A stretch of 5,071 nucleotides of DNA from Streptomyces speibonae. GTDB lineage: Bacteria > Actinomycetota > Actinomycetes > Streptomycetales > Streptomycetaceae. The position numbers and the translations under genes were made by a program. Numbering within the stretch: the first letter of the stretch is position 1; every line of letters starts with the position of its first letter. The stretch lies in the NCBI GenBank assembly GCA_000715605.1, contig KL568534.1:80498-85568 (forward strand). Direction: 5' to 3'. Positions 1 to 5,071 of this stretch are shown one piece after another. The notes beneath the pieces are model-generated. The model made no database searches. It was not told the origin of the DNA and saw only the letters and a list, made by a program, of their open reading frames with translations.

Positions 1-23
1 TCAGAGATGTGTATAAGAGACAG
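1..23. other. Residual Nextera/Tn5 transposase adapter (sequencing artefact)
   Basis: Positions 5-23 read AGATGTGTATAAGAGACAG, which is exactly the 19-base Tn5 mosaic end used in Nextera library preparation. The preceding TCAG (1-4) is how the older 454-style primer tails used with early Nextera kits end, as far as I recall; the later Illumina tails end differently. This is untrimmed adapter at a contig end, not chromosome. It creates two false peptides: an N-terminus MCIRDR on the plus strand from base 7, and a C-terminus VSYTHL followed by TGA on the minus strand, fused to DasR. Both peptide tags are familiar adapter-derived contaminants in protein databases. Confidence 0.97.
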
Positions 24-450
24 GCCGCTCGATGCGCAGCACCCTGTCCCCCGGCTCGACGTCCAGCAGGACCGCCAGCTCGGCGTCGGCGGCGATGTAC
101 CCGATGTCCAGCACCTGGGAGGCGGGGCTGAGCCCCTGCGCCCGCATGTCCTCGGTGTACGAGGTCAGCTGGAGCGTCCGGTAGACCTTCGGGCGGGCGA
201 CGAACGTGCCCTTGCCCTGGATGCGGTCGAGCCGCCCCTCGCCCACCAGCTCCTGCAGGGCCTTGCGGATCGTGGTCCGGGAGGTGCGGAACTCGACGGC
301 GAGCAGACGCTCGGCGGGCATCGGGGAGCCCGGCGCCCGCTCGTCGGTCATTTGCAGTAACCGCTGCTTGATGCGGTAGTACTTAGGAACGCGTCCGATA
401 CGGCGCGGCACCCCCGTGTCGGCCTGGGCGTTGTTGACGTCCGTGCTCAT
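24..450 (-). CDS. dasR: DasR, GntR/HutC-family GlcNAc-responsive global regulator (3'-truncated by adapter)
   Basis: DNA-binding regulator of aminosugar use and, in Streptomyces, of development and antibiotic production. Residues about 22-87 form the GntR winged helix-turn-helix ([11 protein letters not shown] at 22-32; recognition region [12 protein letters not shown] at 57-68; wing [13 protein letters not shown] at 76-88). From about residue 93 begins the UTRA effector domain ([13 protein letters not shown] at 95-107), whose known ligands in DasR are phosphorylated amino sugars. The sequence closely resembles S. coelicolor DasR from memory, including the opening MSTDV. The ATG at 448-450 is preceded by GGAAGG (457-462 on this strand) 6 nt upstream. 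Only codons 1-142 are genuine, out of about 254 in S. coelicolor; codon 143 (bases 22-24) is half adapter, and the VSYTHL tail up to TGA at 1-3 is artefact. Codon 31 (358-360) is TTA, a rare bldA-dependent leucine codon. Transcribed divergently from dasA. Confidence 0.95.
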
Positions 451-456
451 GACCTG

Positions 457-462
457 CCTTCC
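457..462 (-). promoter_or_regulatory. Ribosome binding site of dasR
   Basis: Read on the minus strand the sequence is GGAAGG followed by CAGGTC and ATG. The purine-rich core sits 6 nt before the start codon. This supports the ATG at 448-450, which also gives the expected DasR N-terminus. Confidence 0.7.
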
Positions 463-552
463 GGCTGCGATGTCCGGCGCGCGGACGGCAGGAGCCGACC
501 GCGGTGCACGTCGGCGGACGGCCGGGATCGGCGCCGCACGCTCGGCGAACCC

Positions 553-582
553 GTTATAACGTTGAGTTCTCGCTTTGGTCTA
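553..582 (-). promoter_or_regulatory. Candidate dasR promoter
   Basis: On the minus strand TAGACC (582-577) and TATAAC (558-553) are separated by 18 bp. They match the primary-sigma consensus at 4 of 6 and 5 of 6 positions. The -35 hexamer lies inside the dre at 574-589, so DasR bound there should block polymerase and give autorepression. The assignment is by eye; no start site has been mapped here. Confidence 0.5.
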
Positions 583-589
583 GTCCAAC
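574..589. promoter_or_regulatory. DasR operator (dre1), dasR-proximal
   Basis: The 16-mer TTTGGTCTAGTCCAAC has a core TGGTCTAGTCCA (576-587) that matches the palindromic DasR consensus TGGTCTAGACCA at 11 of 12 positions. It overlaps the candidate -35 of dasR and lies about 125 bp upstream of the dasR start codon. Function is inferred from the known DasR consensus and the position next to dasR. Confidence 0.85.
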
Positions 590-671
590 GGTCAACCCAT
601 CCCTGTTTGAGGGGAGTTGCCCGGCGGGCCAACGGTGTCCGACCCGTTATCCAGGCGTGAGTCCACGGCCC

Positions 672-700
672 TTGACAGAGCCATAGGTCTAGGCCAAGCT
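672..700 (+). promoter_or_regulatory. Candidate dasA promoter
   Basis: A perfect -35 hexamer TTGACA (672-677) is followed after 17 bp by CAAGCT (695-700). The latter keeps the two most conserved -10 bases (A at the second and T at the sixth position) but is otherwise poor. The predicted start near 706 would give a leader of about 115 nt. The second dre occupies most of the spacer and touches the -10, the classic geometry for repression by steric block. Confidence 0.6.
683..698. promoter_or_regulatory. DasR operator (dre2), within the dasA promoter
   Basis: The 16-mer ATAGGTCTAGGCCAAG has a core AGGTCTAGGCCA (685-696) that matches the DasR consensus TGGTCTAGACCA at 10 of 12 positions and keeps the central GGTCTAG and CCA. 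It lies between the candidate -35 and -10 of dasA. Its centre is 24 bp from that of the next dre, a little over two helical turns, so two dimers could sit side by side. Confidence 0.82.
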
Positions 701-706
701 CCCCTT

Positions 707-722
707 GCTGGTCTAAACCATT
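707..722. promoter_or_regulatory. DasR operator (dre3), downstream of the dasA promoter
   Basis: The 16-mer GCTGGTCTAAACCATT has a core TGGTCTAAACCA (709-720) that matches the DasR consensus at 11 of 12 positions. It falls at or just after the predicted dasA transcription start, about 100 bp before the GTG. Bound DasR here would reinforce repression from dre2 or obstruct promoter escape. Confidence 0.85.
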
Positions 723-806
723 TAGAGGAAGCCGGTTCCCAGCCCACCGAGCTGTTGCGCCGCTGTGGGGGTCACCGCCGAGGGCGTGGGTGTGCAAGGC
801 ATTCCT

Positions 807-815
807 GAGGAGGGG
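807..815 (+). promoter_or_regulatory. Ribosome binding site deciding the dasA start
   Basis: GAGGAGGGG contains a strong GGAGG (809-813) 8 nt before GTG at 822. This favours GTG 822 over the in-frame upstream GTG at 765, which would add 19 residues and spoil the lipoprotein signal peptide. Confidence 0.85.
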
Positions 816-821
816 TGGCGC

Positions 822-2096
822 GTGAAGCGCAAGCTGATAGCCGCGATCGGGGTCGCGGGCATGTTGTTCTCCGTCGCTGCGTGCGGCGACGACGGTGACA
901 GCGGCAAGGACGCGGGGCCGGAGAGCTTCAAGGGGCAGACCCTCGTGGTCTGGACGATGGACGGTTCCGCGCCGGCCGACTGGACCAAGGATGTACAGGC
1001 CGCCTTCGAGAAGAAGACCGGCGCCAAGGTCAAGTTCGAGACCCAGCAGTGGGACGGCATCCAGCAGAAGGTCACCACGGCCCTCTCCGAGAGCAACCCG
1101 CCGGACGTCATCGAGATCGGCAACACCCAGACCCCGGCCTACGCGGCCACCGGGGGCCTCGCCGAGCTCGAGGACCTGAAGAAGGAGATCGGCTCGGAGT
1201 GGACGGACTCCGTCAACGAGTCGTCCATCTTCGAGGGCAAGCAGTACGCCGCCCCCTGGTACTTCGCCAACCGCGTCGTCATCTACAACAAGAAGATCTG
1301 GGCCGAGGCCGGGATCAAGGACACCCCCAAGACGCGCGACGAGTTCTTCAAGGACCTCGAGGCCATCGACAAGAAGACCGACGCCGAGCCGATCTACATG
1401 GCCGGCCAGAACTGGTACTTCTTCGACGGCCTGATCATCGGCCAGGGCGCCGACCTGGTGAAGAAGGACGGCGACAAGTACGTCTCCAACCTCTCCGACC
1501 CCAAGGTCACCGCGGCCATGGAGATCTACAAGAAGTACGCCTCCTTCTCCAGCGCCCCCAAGGACAAGGACGAGGCCAACCCGCAGCAGGCCGACGTCTT
1601 CTCCAAGGGCAAGACCGGCGCCTTCATCGGCATGGGCTGGGAGGCCGCGACCGCGATCGAGGCCAACCCCGCGATCGAGAAGGACCTCGGCTACTTCACC
1701 ATCCCCGGTGAGACGGCCGACAAGCCCGAGGGTGTCTTCCTCGGCGGTTCCAACCTGGCCGTCGCGGCGGGCAGCGAGAGGCAGGAACTGGCCAAGGAGT
1801 TCCTGAAGGTCGTCCTGTCCGACGAGTTCGAGGGCGCCCTCGCCAAGGCCAACGGCGTCATCCCGAACAAGAAGTCGCTGGAGTCCAGCCTCGAGGGCAA
1901 CGCGGTCGCCGAGGCCGCCGCCCCGGCCGCCGCGGTGGGCGGCACCACCCCGCTGATCCCGCAGTGGGCCGCGGTGGAGAACACGCCCAACCCGATCAAG
2001 GCGTACATGACCGCCGTGCTCAAGGGCAAGTCCCCGGCCGACGCCGCCAAGGACGTCGAGTCGGAGATCAACAAGCGCCTCGCACAGGAGAACTGA
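822..2096 (+). CDS. dasA: DasA, chitobiose-binding lipoprotein of an ABC transporter
   Basis: Extracytoplasmic solute-binding protein of 424 residues (bacterial family 1, sugar binding). In Streptomyces DasA delivers N,N'-diacetylchitobiose, the dimer released by chitinases, to the DasBC permease. Residues 1-21 are a Sec lipoprotein signal: MKRK, a hydrophobic stretch, then lipobox VAAC with the lipidated Cys at 21, followed by a polar Asp/Gly linker. Family landmarks follow: LVVWTMDGS (41-49), NPPDVIEIGN (92-101), GKQYAAPWYFANRVVIYNKK (139-158), GKTGAFIGMGW (263-273) and GGSNLAVAAGS (308-318). Several Trp and Tyr residues (44, 77, 146, 147, 198, 199, 273) could stack on sugar rings. The GTG start is set by a strong Shine-Dalgarno. 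It is the first gene of the permease operon, controlled by two dre sites, and is separated from dasB by a GC hairpin likely to favour its own expression. Similarity to S. coelicolor DasA is from memory; the exact substrate is inferred. Confidence 0.95.
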   Translation: MKRKLIAAIGVAGMLFSVAACGDDGDSGKDAGPESFKGQTLVVWTMDGSAPADWTKDVQAAFEKKTGAKVKFETQQWDGIQQKVTTALSESNPPDVIEIGNTQTPAYAATGGLAELEDLKKEIGSEWTDSVNESSIFEGKQYAAPWYFANRVVIYNKKIWAEAGIKDTPKTRDEFFKDLEAIDKKTDAEPIYMAGQNWYFFDGLIIGQGADLVKKDGDKYVSNLSDPKVTAAMEIYKKYASFSSAPKDKDEANPQQADVFSKGKTGAFIGMGWEAATAIEANPAIEKDLGYFTIPGETADKPEGVFLGGSNLAVAAGSERQELAKEFLKVVLSDEFEGALAKANGVIPNKKSLESSLEGNAVAEAAAPAAAVGGTTPLIPQWAAVENTPNPIKAYMTAVLKGKSPADAAKDVESEINKRLAQEN

Positions 2097-2105
2097 CGAC
2101 AACGT

Positions 2106-2133
2106 GCCGGGGGCGCCGCACGGCGCCCCCGGC
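2106..2133 (+). terminator. Perfect GC hairpin between dasA and dasB (attenuator, processing or mRNA-stability element)
   Basis: Arms GCCGGGGGCGCC (2106-2117) and GGCGCCCCCGGC (2122-2133) are exactly complementary over 12 bp around the loop GCAC. The stem begins 9 nt after the dasA stop and ends 35 nt before the dasB start. No T-run follows, so it is not a classic intrinsic terminator, although actinobacterial terminators often lack one. In sugar ABC operons such structures commonly raise the amount of binding protein relative to permease through partial termination or 3'-end protection. Confidence 0.8.
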
Positions 2134-2168
2134 CGTTGCTCGTACGGCCACGGAAGAGACGGCAAGTC

Positions 2169-3170
2169 ATGCCAGTGCAGACCCAAGGCACGGACACGGC
2201 CGGGGAGCCCGATGTCCACAAGGCCGAAGCCCGGCCGGGCCCGCGTGAGACGAAACGCGGAACCCGGGCCTCACGCGGCCGCAGCGCCGCCGCTGCCCCC
2301 TATCTGCTCCTGCTGCCCGCACTCCTCGCCACGCTGACCCTGCTCGGCTGGCCCCTGGTGAAGAACGGCATGCTGTCGTTCCAGAACCTCAACGCGCGGC
2401 AGCTCATCCAGCATCTGACCGAATGGAACGGCTTCGACAACTACCAGGAAGCCCTGGGCAGTTCGGAGTTCTGGTCGGTCGTCCAGCGCACGGTCTACTT
2501 CACCACGGCCAACGTGGTGCTGATCATGCTGCTGGGCACCCTCGTCGGCCTGCTGCTCGCGCGGCTGGGCAAGAGGATGCGGCTGCTGCTCATGCTGGGC
2601 CTGGTCCTGGCCTGGGCGATGCCCATCATCGCCGCCACCACCGTCTACCAGTGGCTGTTCGCCCAGCGCTACGGCGTCGTCAACTGGGTGCTGGACAAGG
2701 CCGGCTGGCACTCCATGGCGGACTACAACTGGCTCGGCACCCAGTTCTCCACGTTCTCCGTGGTCACCATGCTGATCGTCTGGCAGTCGGTGCCGTTCGT
2801 GGCGATCAACCTGTACGCCGCCACCACCACCATTCCCAAGGAACTGTACGAGGCCGCCTCCCTGGACGGCGCCGGCCCCTGGAAGAGCTTCACCTCGGTC
2901 ACCTTCCCGTTCCTGCGGCCCTTCCTGTACGCGACGACCTTCCTCGAGGTCATCTGGGTCTTCAAGGCGTTCCCGCAGATCTTCGCCATCAACGAGGGCG
3001 GGCCGGACCGGCTCACCGAGACCCTGCCGATCTACGCCTTCGTCGAGGGCGTGGGCAACCAGCACTTCGGCATGGGCGCCGCCATCTCGTTCCTCACCAT
3101 CCTGGTGCTGATCGTCATCACCTCGTACTACCTGCGCGCGGTGATCAAGCAAGAGGAGGACGAGCTGTGA
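2169..3170 (+). CDS. dasB: DasB, chitobiose ABC transporter permease (MalF type)
   Basis: Inner-membrane permease of 333 residues that pairs with DasC to form the channel for disaccharide handed over by DasA. Residues 1-42 are a polar cytoplasmic tail rich in Arg, Gly and Pro. About six membrane segments follow (near 44-62, 110-132, 138-158, 195-217, 253-270 and 303-323). The cytoplasmic EAA loop that docks the ATPase is clear: ELYEAASLDGAGPWKSF (225-241), ending in the typical FPFL (246-249). The ATG at 2169 follows GGAAGAGA (2152-2159) at a slightly long spacing; an in-frame TTG at 2136 lies directly against the preceding hairpin and is unlikely. No DasR site was seen in the 72-nt gap after dasA, so expression probably comes by read-through past the hairpin. 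The stop overlaps the dasC start, which suggests translational coupling. The assignment to DasB rather than a generic sugar permease rests on locus order. Confidence 0.93.
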   Translation: MPVQTQGTDTAGEPDVHKAEARPGPRETKRGTRASRGRSAAAAPYLLLLPALLATLTLLGWPLVKNGMLSFQNLNARQLIQHLTEWNGFDNYQEALGSSEFWSVVQRTVYFTTANVVLIMLLGTLVGLLLARLGKRMRLLLMLGLVLAWAMPIIAATTVYQWLFAQRYGVVNWVLDKAGWHSMADYNWLGTQFSTFSVVTMLIVWQSVPFVAINLYAATTTIPKELYEAASLDGAGPWKSFTSVTFPFLRPFLYATTFLEVIWVFKAFPQIFAINEGGPDRLTETLPIYAFVEGVGNQHFGMGAAISFLTILVLIVITSYYLRAVIKQEEDEL

Positions 3171-3997
3171 AGCGCTCACTCTTCGGCCGCATCTGGCCCA
3201 ACACGACCGCCGTCCTGCTCTTCGTGGTGTTCGCCTTCCCCGTCTACTGGATGTTCGCCACGGCCTTCAAACCGCGCGGCGACATCATCACCGAGACCCC
3301 CGTGTGGTTCCCGACGGACGTCACCCTCACCCACTTCGACAAGGCCGTCCACGCCGACCACTTCTGGACACTGGTCCGCAACTCGGTCACCGTCACCGTC
3401 GTCGCGGTGCTGCTGTCGCTGGTCATCGCCCTGCTCGCGTCGTTCGCCCTGGCCCGGATGCGGTTCAAGGGACGGCGCGGCTTCATCGTGACCTTCATGC
3501 TGGCGCAGATGGCGCCCTGGGAGGTCATGGTCATCGCCATCTACATGCTGGTGCGCGACAGCGACATGCTCGACAGCCTGGTGCCGCTCACCGCCTTCTA
3601 CATGATGATGGTGCTGCCCCTCACCTTGCTGACGCTCCGCGGCTATGTGGCCGCCGTGCCGAAGGAACTGGAGGAATCGGCGATGGTCGACGGCTGCACC
3701 CGCACCCAGGCCTTCGTCAAGGTGATCTTCCCGCTGCTGGCACCCGGGCTCATGGCCACCTCGCTCTTCGGCTTCATCACCGCCTGGAACGAATTCCCCC
3801 TCGTCCTCATCCTGAACAAGGGCATCGAGCACCAGACCCTGCCGCTGTGGCTCTCGCAGTTCCGCACCGCCTTCGGCGACGACTGGGGGGCCACGATGGC
3901 CGCGTCCTCCCTCTTCGCGCTTCCCATTCTGATCCTCTTCATCTTCCTGCAGCGCAAGGCCGTCAGTGGCCTGACCGACGGCGCCGTGAAGGGATAA
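3167..3997 (+). CDS. dasC: DasC, chitobiose ABC transporter permease (MalG type)
   Basis: Second inner-membrane permease, 276 residues, the usual length for the MalG class. A short cytoplasmic N-terminus (MKRSLFGRIWP) leads into the first membrane segment (about 13-32). Further segments lie near 73-95, 105-128, 137-157, 190-213 and 243-262. The EAA loop reads ELEESAMVDGCTRTQAF (167-183), followed by the conserved FPLLAPG (188-194). The motif carries Ser in place of the first Ala, a common variant. The GTG start (3167-3169) overlaps the dasB TGA in the sequence GTGA. Its Shine-Dalgarno AGGAGG (3154-3159) lies inside the end of dasB, 7 nt upstream, which indicates coupled translation. No ATP-binding subunit is encoded nearby; in S. 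coelicolor the shared ATPase MsiK energises this transporter, and the same is likely here. Confidence 0.93.
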   Translation: MKRSLFGRIWPNTTAVLLFVVFAFPVYWMFATAFKPRGDIITETPVWFPTDVTLTHFDKAVHADHFWTLVRNSVTVTVVAVLLSLVIALLASFALARMRFKGRRGFIVTFMLAQMAPWEVMVIAIYMLVRDSDMLDSLVPLTAFYMMMVLPLTLLTLRGYVAAVPKELEESAMVDGCTRTQAFVKVIFPLLAPGLMATSLFGFITAWNEFPLVLILNKGIEHQTLPLWLSQFRTAFGDDWGATMAASSLFALPILILFIFLQRKAVSGLTDGAVKG

Positions 3998-4005
3998 CGC
4001 CCCTG

Positions 4006-5071
4006 ATGACGACATTCACCACCGGCACCGACACCCTCACCCGGGACGCGCTGGCCGTGCTCCAGCCCGGCTTCGCCGGGACCACCGCGCCCGACTGGGT
4101 GCGCCGTCGGCTCGGCGAAGGGCTCGCCTCCGTCGCGCTCTTCGGCCGCAACGTCACCACGGCCGAGCAGGTCACCGCCCTCACCGCGCAGCTGCGGGCC
4201 GAGCGGGACGACCTGCTGGTGGCCATCGACGAGGAGAGCGGCGACGTCACCCGTCTGGAGGTCCGCACGGGCTCCTCGTTCCCCGGCAACCACGCACTCG
4301 GCGCGGTCGACGACACCGACCTGACCCGGGGCGTCGCCCGCGAACTGGGCCGACGGCTCGCCGAGTGCGGGGTCAACTTCAACTGGGCACCGTCCGCCGA
4401 CGTCAACGCCAACCCCGACAACCCGGTGATCGGCGTCCGCTCCTTCGGCCGGGACACCGCCCTGGTGGCCCGGCACACCGCCGCCTACGTCCAGGGCCTG
4501 CAGTCCACCGGGGTGGCCGCCTGCACCAAGCACTTCCCCGGCCACGGCGACACCAGCGTCGACTCGCACCACGCGATCCCGCACATCGACCTGGACGCCA
4601 CCACGCTGCACGAGCGTGAACTCCAGCCGTTCCGGGCGGCGATCGCGGCCGGCACCCGCGCCGTCATGAGCGCCCACATCCGCGTACCGGTCCTCGACGC
4701 GGACCGCCCGGCCACGCTCTCCCGGCGCATCCTCACCGAGTTGCTGCGCGGCGAACTCGGCTACGAGGGCCTGATCGTCACCGACGGCATGGAGATGCGG
4801 GCCATCTCCGCCACCTACGGTCTGGAACAGGGCGTCGTGCTGGCCATCGCCGCCGGCGCCGACGCGATCTGCGTGGGCGGCGGACTGTGCGACGAGGACA
4901 CGGTGCTGAGCCTGCGGAACGCGCTCGTGTCCGCCGTACGCTCCGGCGAACTGCCCGAGGAACGGCTCGCCGACGCCGCGGGCCGGGTGCGCGAGCTGGC
5001 CCGGTGGACCGCGGAGGTACGGCGCTCCCCGGACGCGGCCGTCGCCGCCGAGCCGGAGATCGGCCTCACGG
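4006..5071 (+). CDS. dasD: DasD, glycoside hydrolase family 3 beta-N-acetylglucosaminidase (3' end outside the window)
   Basis: Hydrolase expected to cleave chitobiose to GlcNAc. The 355 complete codons visible cover the GH3 TIM-barrel domain. Signatures are VAIDEESGDVTRLE (72-85, sugar-binding Asp75 and Arg83), KHFPGHGDTSVDSHH (175-189) and GLIVTDGMEMRAI (255-267). The second motif carries the Lys-His pair (175-176) and the Asp186-Ser-His188 dyad that is the acid/base catalyst in the NagZ branch of GH3 and separates N-acetylglucosaminidases from ordinary GH3 beta-glucosidases. Asp260 should be the nucleophile. No signal peptide is present (the N-terminus is MTTFTTGTDTL), so the enzyme is probably cytoplasmic and acts on imported disaccharide. 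The ATG lies 8 nt after the dasC stop, with GAAGGGA (3988-3994) inside the end of dasC as ribosome binding site, so it belongs to the dasBC operon. A C-terminal domain may follow beyond the window. A peptidoglycan-recycling role is the main alternative. Confidence 0.9.
   Translation, partial: MTTFTTGTDTLTRDALAVLQPGFAGTTAPDWVRRRLGEGLASVALFGRNVTTAEQVTALTAQLRAERDDLLVAIDEESGDVTRLEVRTGSSFPGNHALGAVDDTDLTRGVARELGRRLAECGVNFNWAPSADVNANPDNPVIGVRSFGRDTALVARHTAAYVQGLQSTGVAACTKHFPGHGDTSVDSHHAIPHIDLDATTLHERELQPFRAAIAAGTRAVMSAHIRVPVLDADRPATLSRRILTELLRGELGYEGLIVTDGMEMRAISATYGLEQGVVLAIAAGADAICVGGGLCDEDTVLSLRNALVSAVRSGELPEERLADAAGRVRELARWTAEVRRSPDAAVAAEPEIGLT

Larger units (their letters stand above)
451..821. 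promoter_or_regulatory. dasR-dasA divergent intergenic regulatory region
   Basis: This 371-bp gap holds no credible gene. It is visibly more AT-rich between about 550 and 725 than the flanking coding DNA. Its contents are three DasR-type operators (cores 576-587, 685-696, 709-720), a candidate promoter facing dasR and another facing dasA, and leaders of roughly 95-115 nt for each gene. The dasR leader contains a 6-bp inverted repeat (GCCGAC at 494-499, GTCGGC at 510-515) that could form a weak hairpin. CGTTATAACG at 552-561 is a 10-bp palindrome overlapping the dasR -10. ACCCGTTAT occurs at 549-557 and again at 642-650; with one repeat of this length I would not exclude chance. Confidence 0.85.

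Noticed and set aside
7..360. Plus-strand 117-residue open frame beginning MCIRDR
   Set aside because: Its first residues are translated adapter and the rest is antisense to dasR in high-GC DNA; it has no ribosome binding site and no recognisable domain.
549..650. Nine-base direct repeat ACCCGTTAT at 549-557 and 642-650 as a second regulator's site
   Set aside because: One repeated 9-mer in 371 bp is not far from chance, and the first copy is explained by the dasR -10 region.
765..821. N-terminal extension of dasA from an upstream in-frame GTG at 765
   Set aside because: It would place 19 mostly polar residues before the lipoprotein signal peptide and ignore the strong Shine-Dalgarno in front of GTG 822.
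2136..2168. N-terminal extension of dasB from TTG 2136
   Set aside because: The TTG abuts the hairpin ending at 2133, where no ribosome binding site could be free; ATG 2169 has a purine-rich sequence upstream.
447..2219. Very long (590-codon) minus-strand open frame opposite dasA
   Set aside because: It is a GC-frame shadow of dasA: low-complexity Gly/Leu/Val/Arg composition, no domain, and it runs through the divergent control region with its three operators. The other long antisense frames (2271-3179, 3176-4015, 3643-4677) are the same kind of shadow.
2423..3166. Large fusion protein reading through dasB in another frame into dasC
   Set aside because: The first 248 codons are an out-of-frame reading of dasB (Arg/His/Gly-rich, no membrane segments); dasC starts at GTG 3167 with its own ribosome binding site.
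4066..4080. Short hairpin CCCGGC-TTC-GCCGGG early in dasD
   Set aside because: Six base pairs of GC symmetry are common by chance in such DNA, and the codons (QPGFAG) explain the sequence; no regulatory context supports it.
1..5071. CRISPR array, insertion sequence, tRNA or a novel defence or mobile system
   Set aside because: I saw no spaced repeats, transposase, tRNA-like sequence or integration site; apart from the adapter, every stretch is accounted for by the das genes and their control region.

Overview
The window is high-GC actinobacterial DNA and almost certainly comes from a Streptomyces or a very close relative. The evidence is the strong G/C bias at third codon positions, GTG starts on two of the genes, and a gene order and protein sequences that match, from memory, the das locus of Streptomyces coelicolor (dasR divergent from dasA-dasB-dasC-dasD). 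This is a known chitin/N-acetylglucosamine (GlcNAc) locus, not an undescribed system. The value lies in its regulatory detail and in one sequencing artefact.

Layout. Bases 1-23 are not genomic: they are a Nextera-type transposase adapter (mosaic end preceded by TCAG), so the biological sequence begins at base 24 at a contig end. Bases 24-450 (minus strand) hold the first 142 codons of dasR, a GntR/HutC-family regulator, cut off by the adapter inside its effector-binding domain. Bases 451-821 are a 371-bp divergent regulatory region with three DasR operators (dre), one over the likely dasR promoter and two over and just downstream of the likely dasA promoter. On the plus strand follow dasA (822-2096, sugar-binding lipoprotein), a perfect 12-bp GC hairpin (2106-2133), dasB (2169-3170) and dasC (3167-3997), the two ABC permeases, which overlap by 4 nt, and dasD (4006 to the window end), a GH3 beta-N-acetylglucosaminidase that runs off the right edge.

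How the genes work together. DasA captures N,N'-diacetylchitobiose released from chitin outside the cell, and DasB/DasC carry it across the membrane. The ATPase is not encoded here; in S. coelicolor the shared ATPase MsiK serves this transporter. DasD has no signal peptide and would split the imported disaccharide to GlcNAc in the cytoplasm. Phosphorylated amino sugars derived from GlcNAc release DasR from its dre sites, which closes an induction loop on this same intergenic region.

The observation most worth following up is a rare TTA leucine codon (codon 31) in dasR. It is the only in-frame TTA I found in the five genes and would make DasR synthesis depend on the bldA tRNA.
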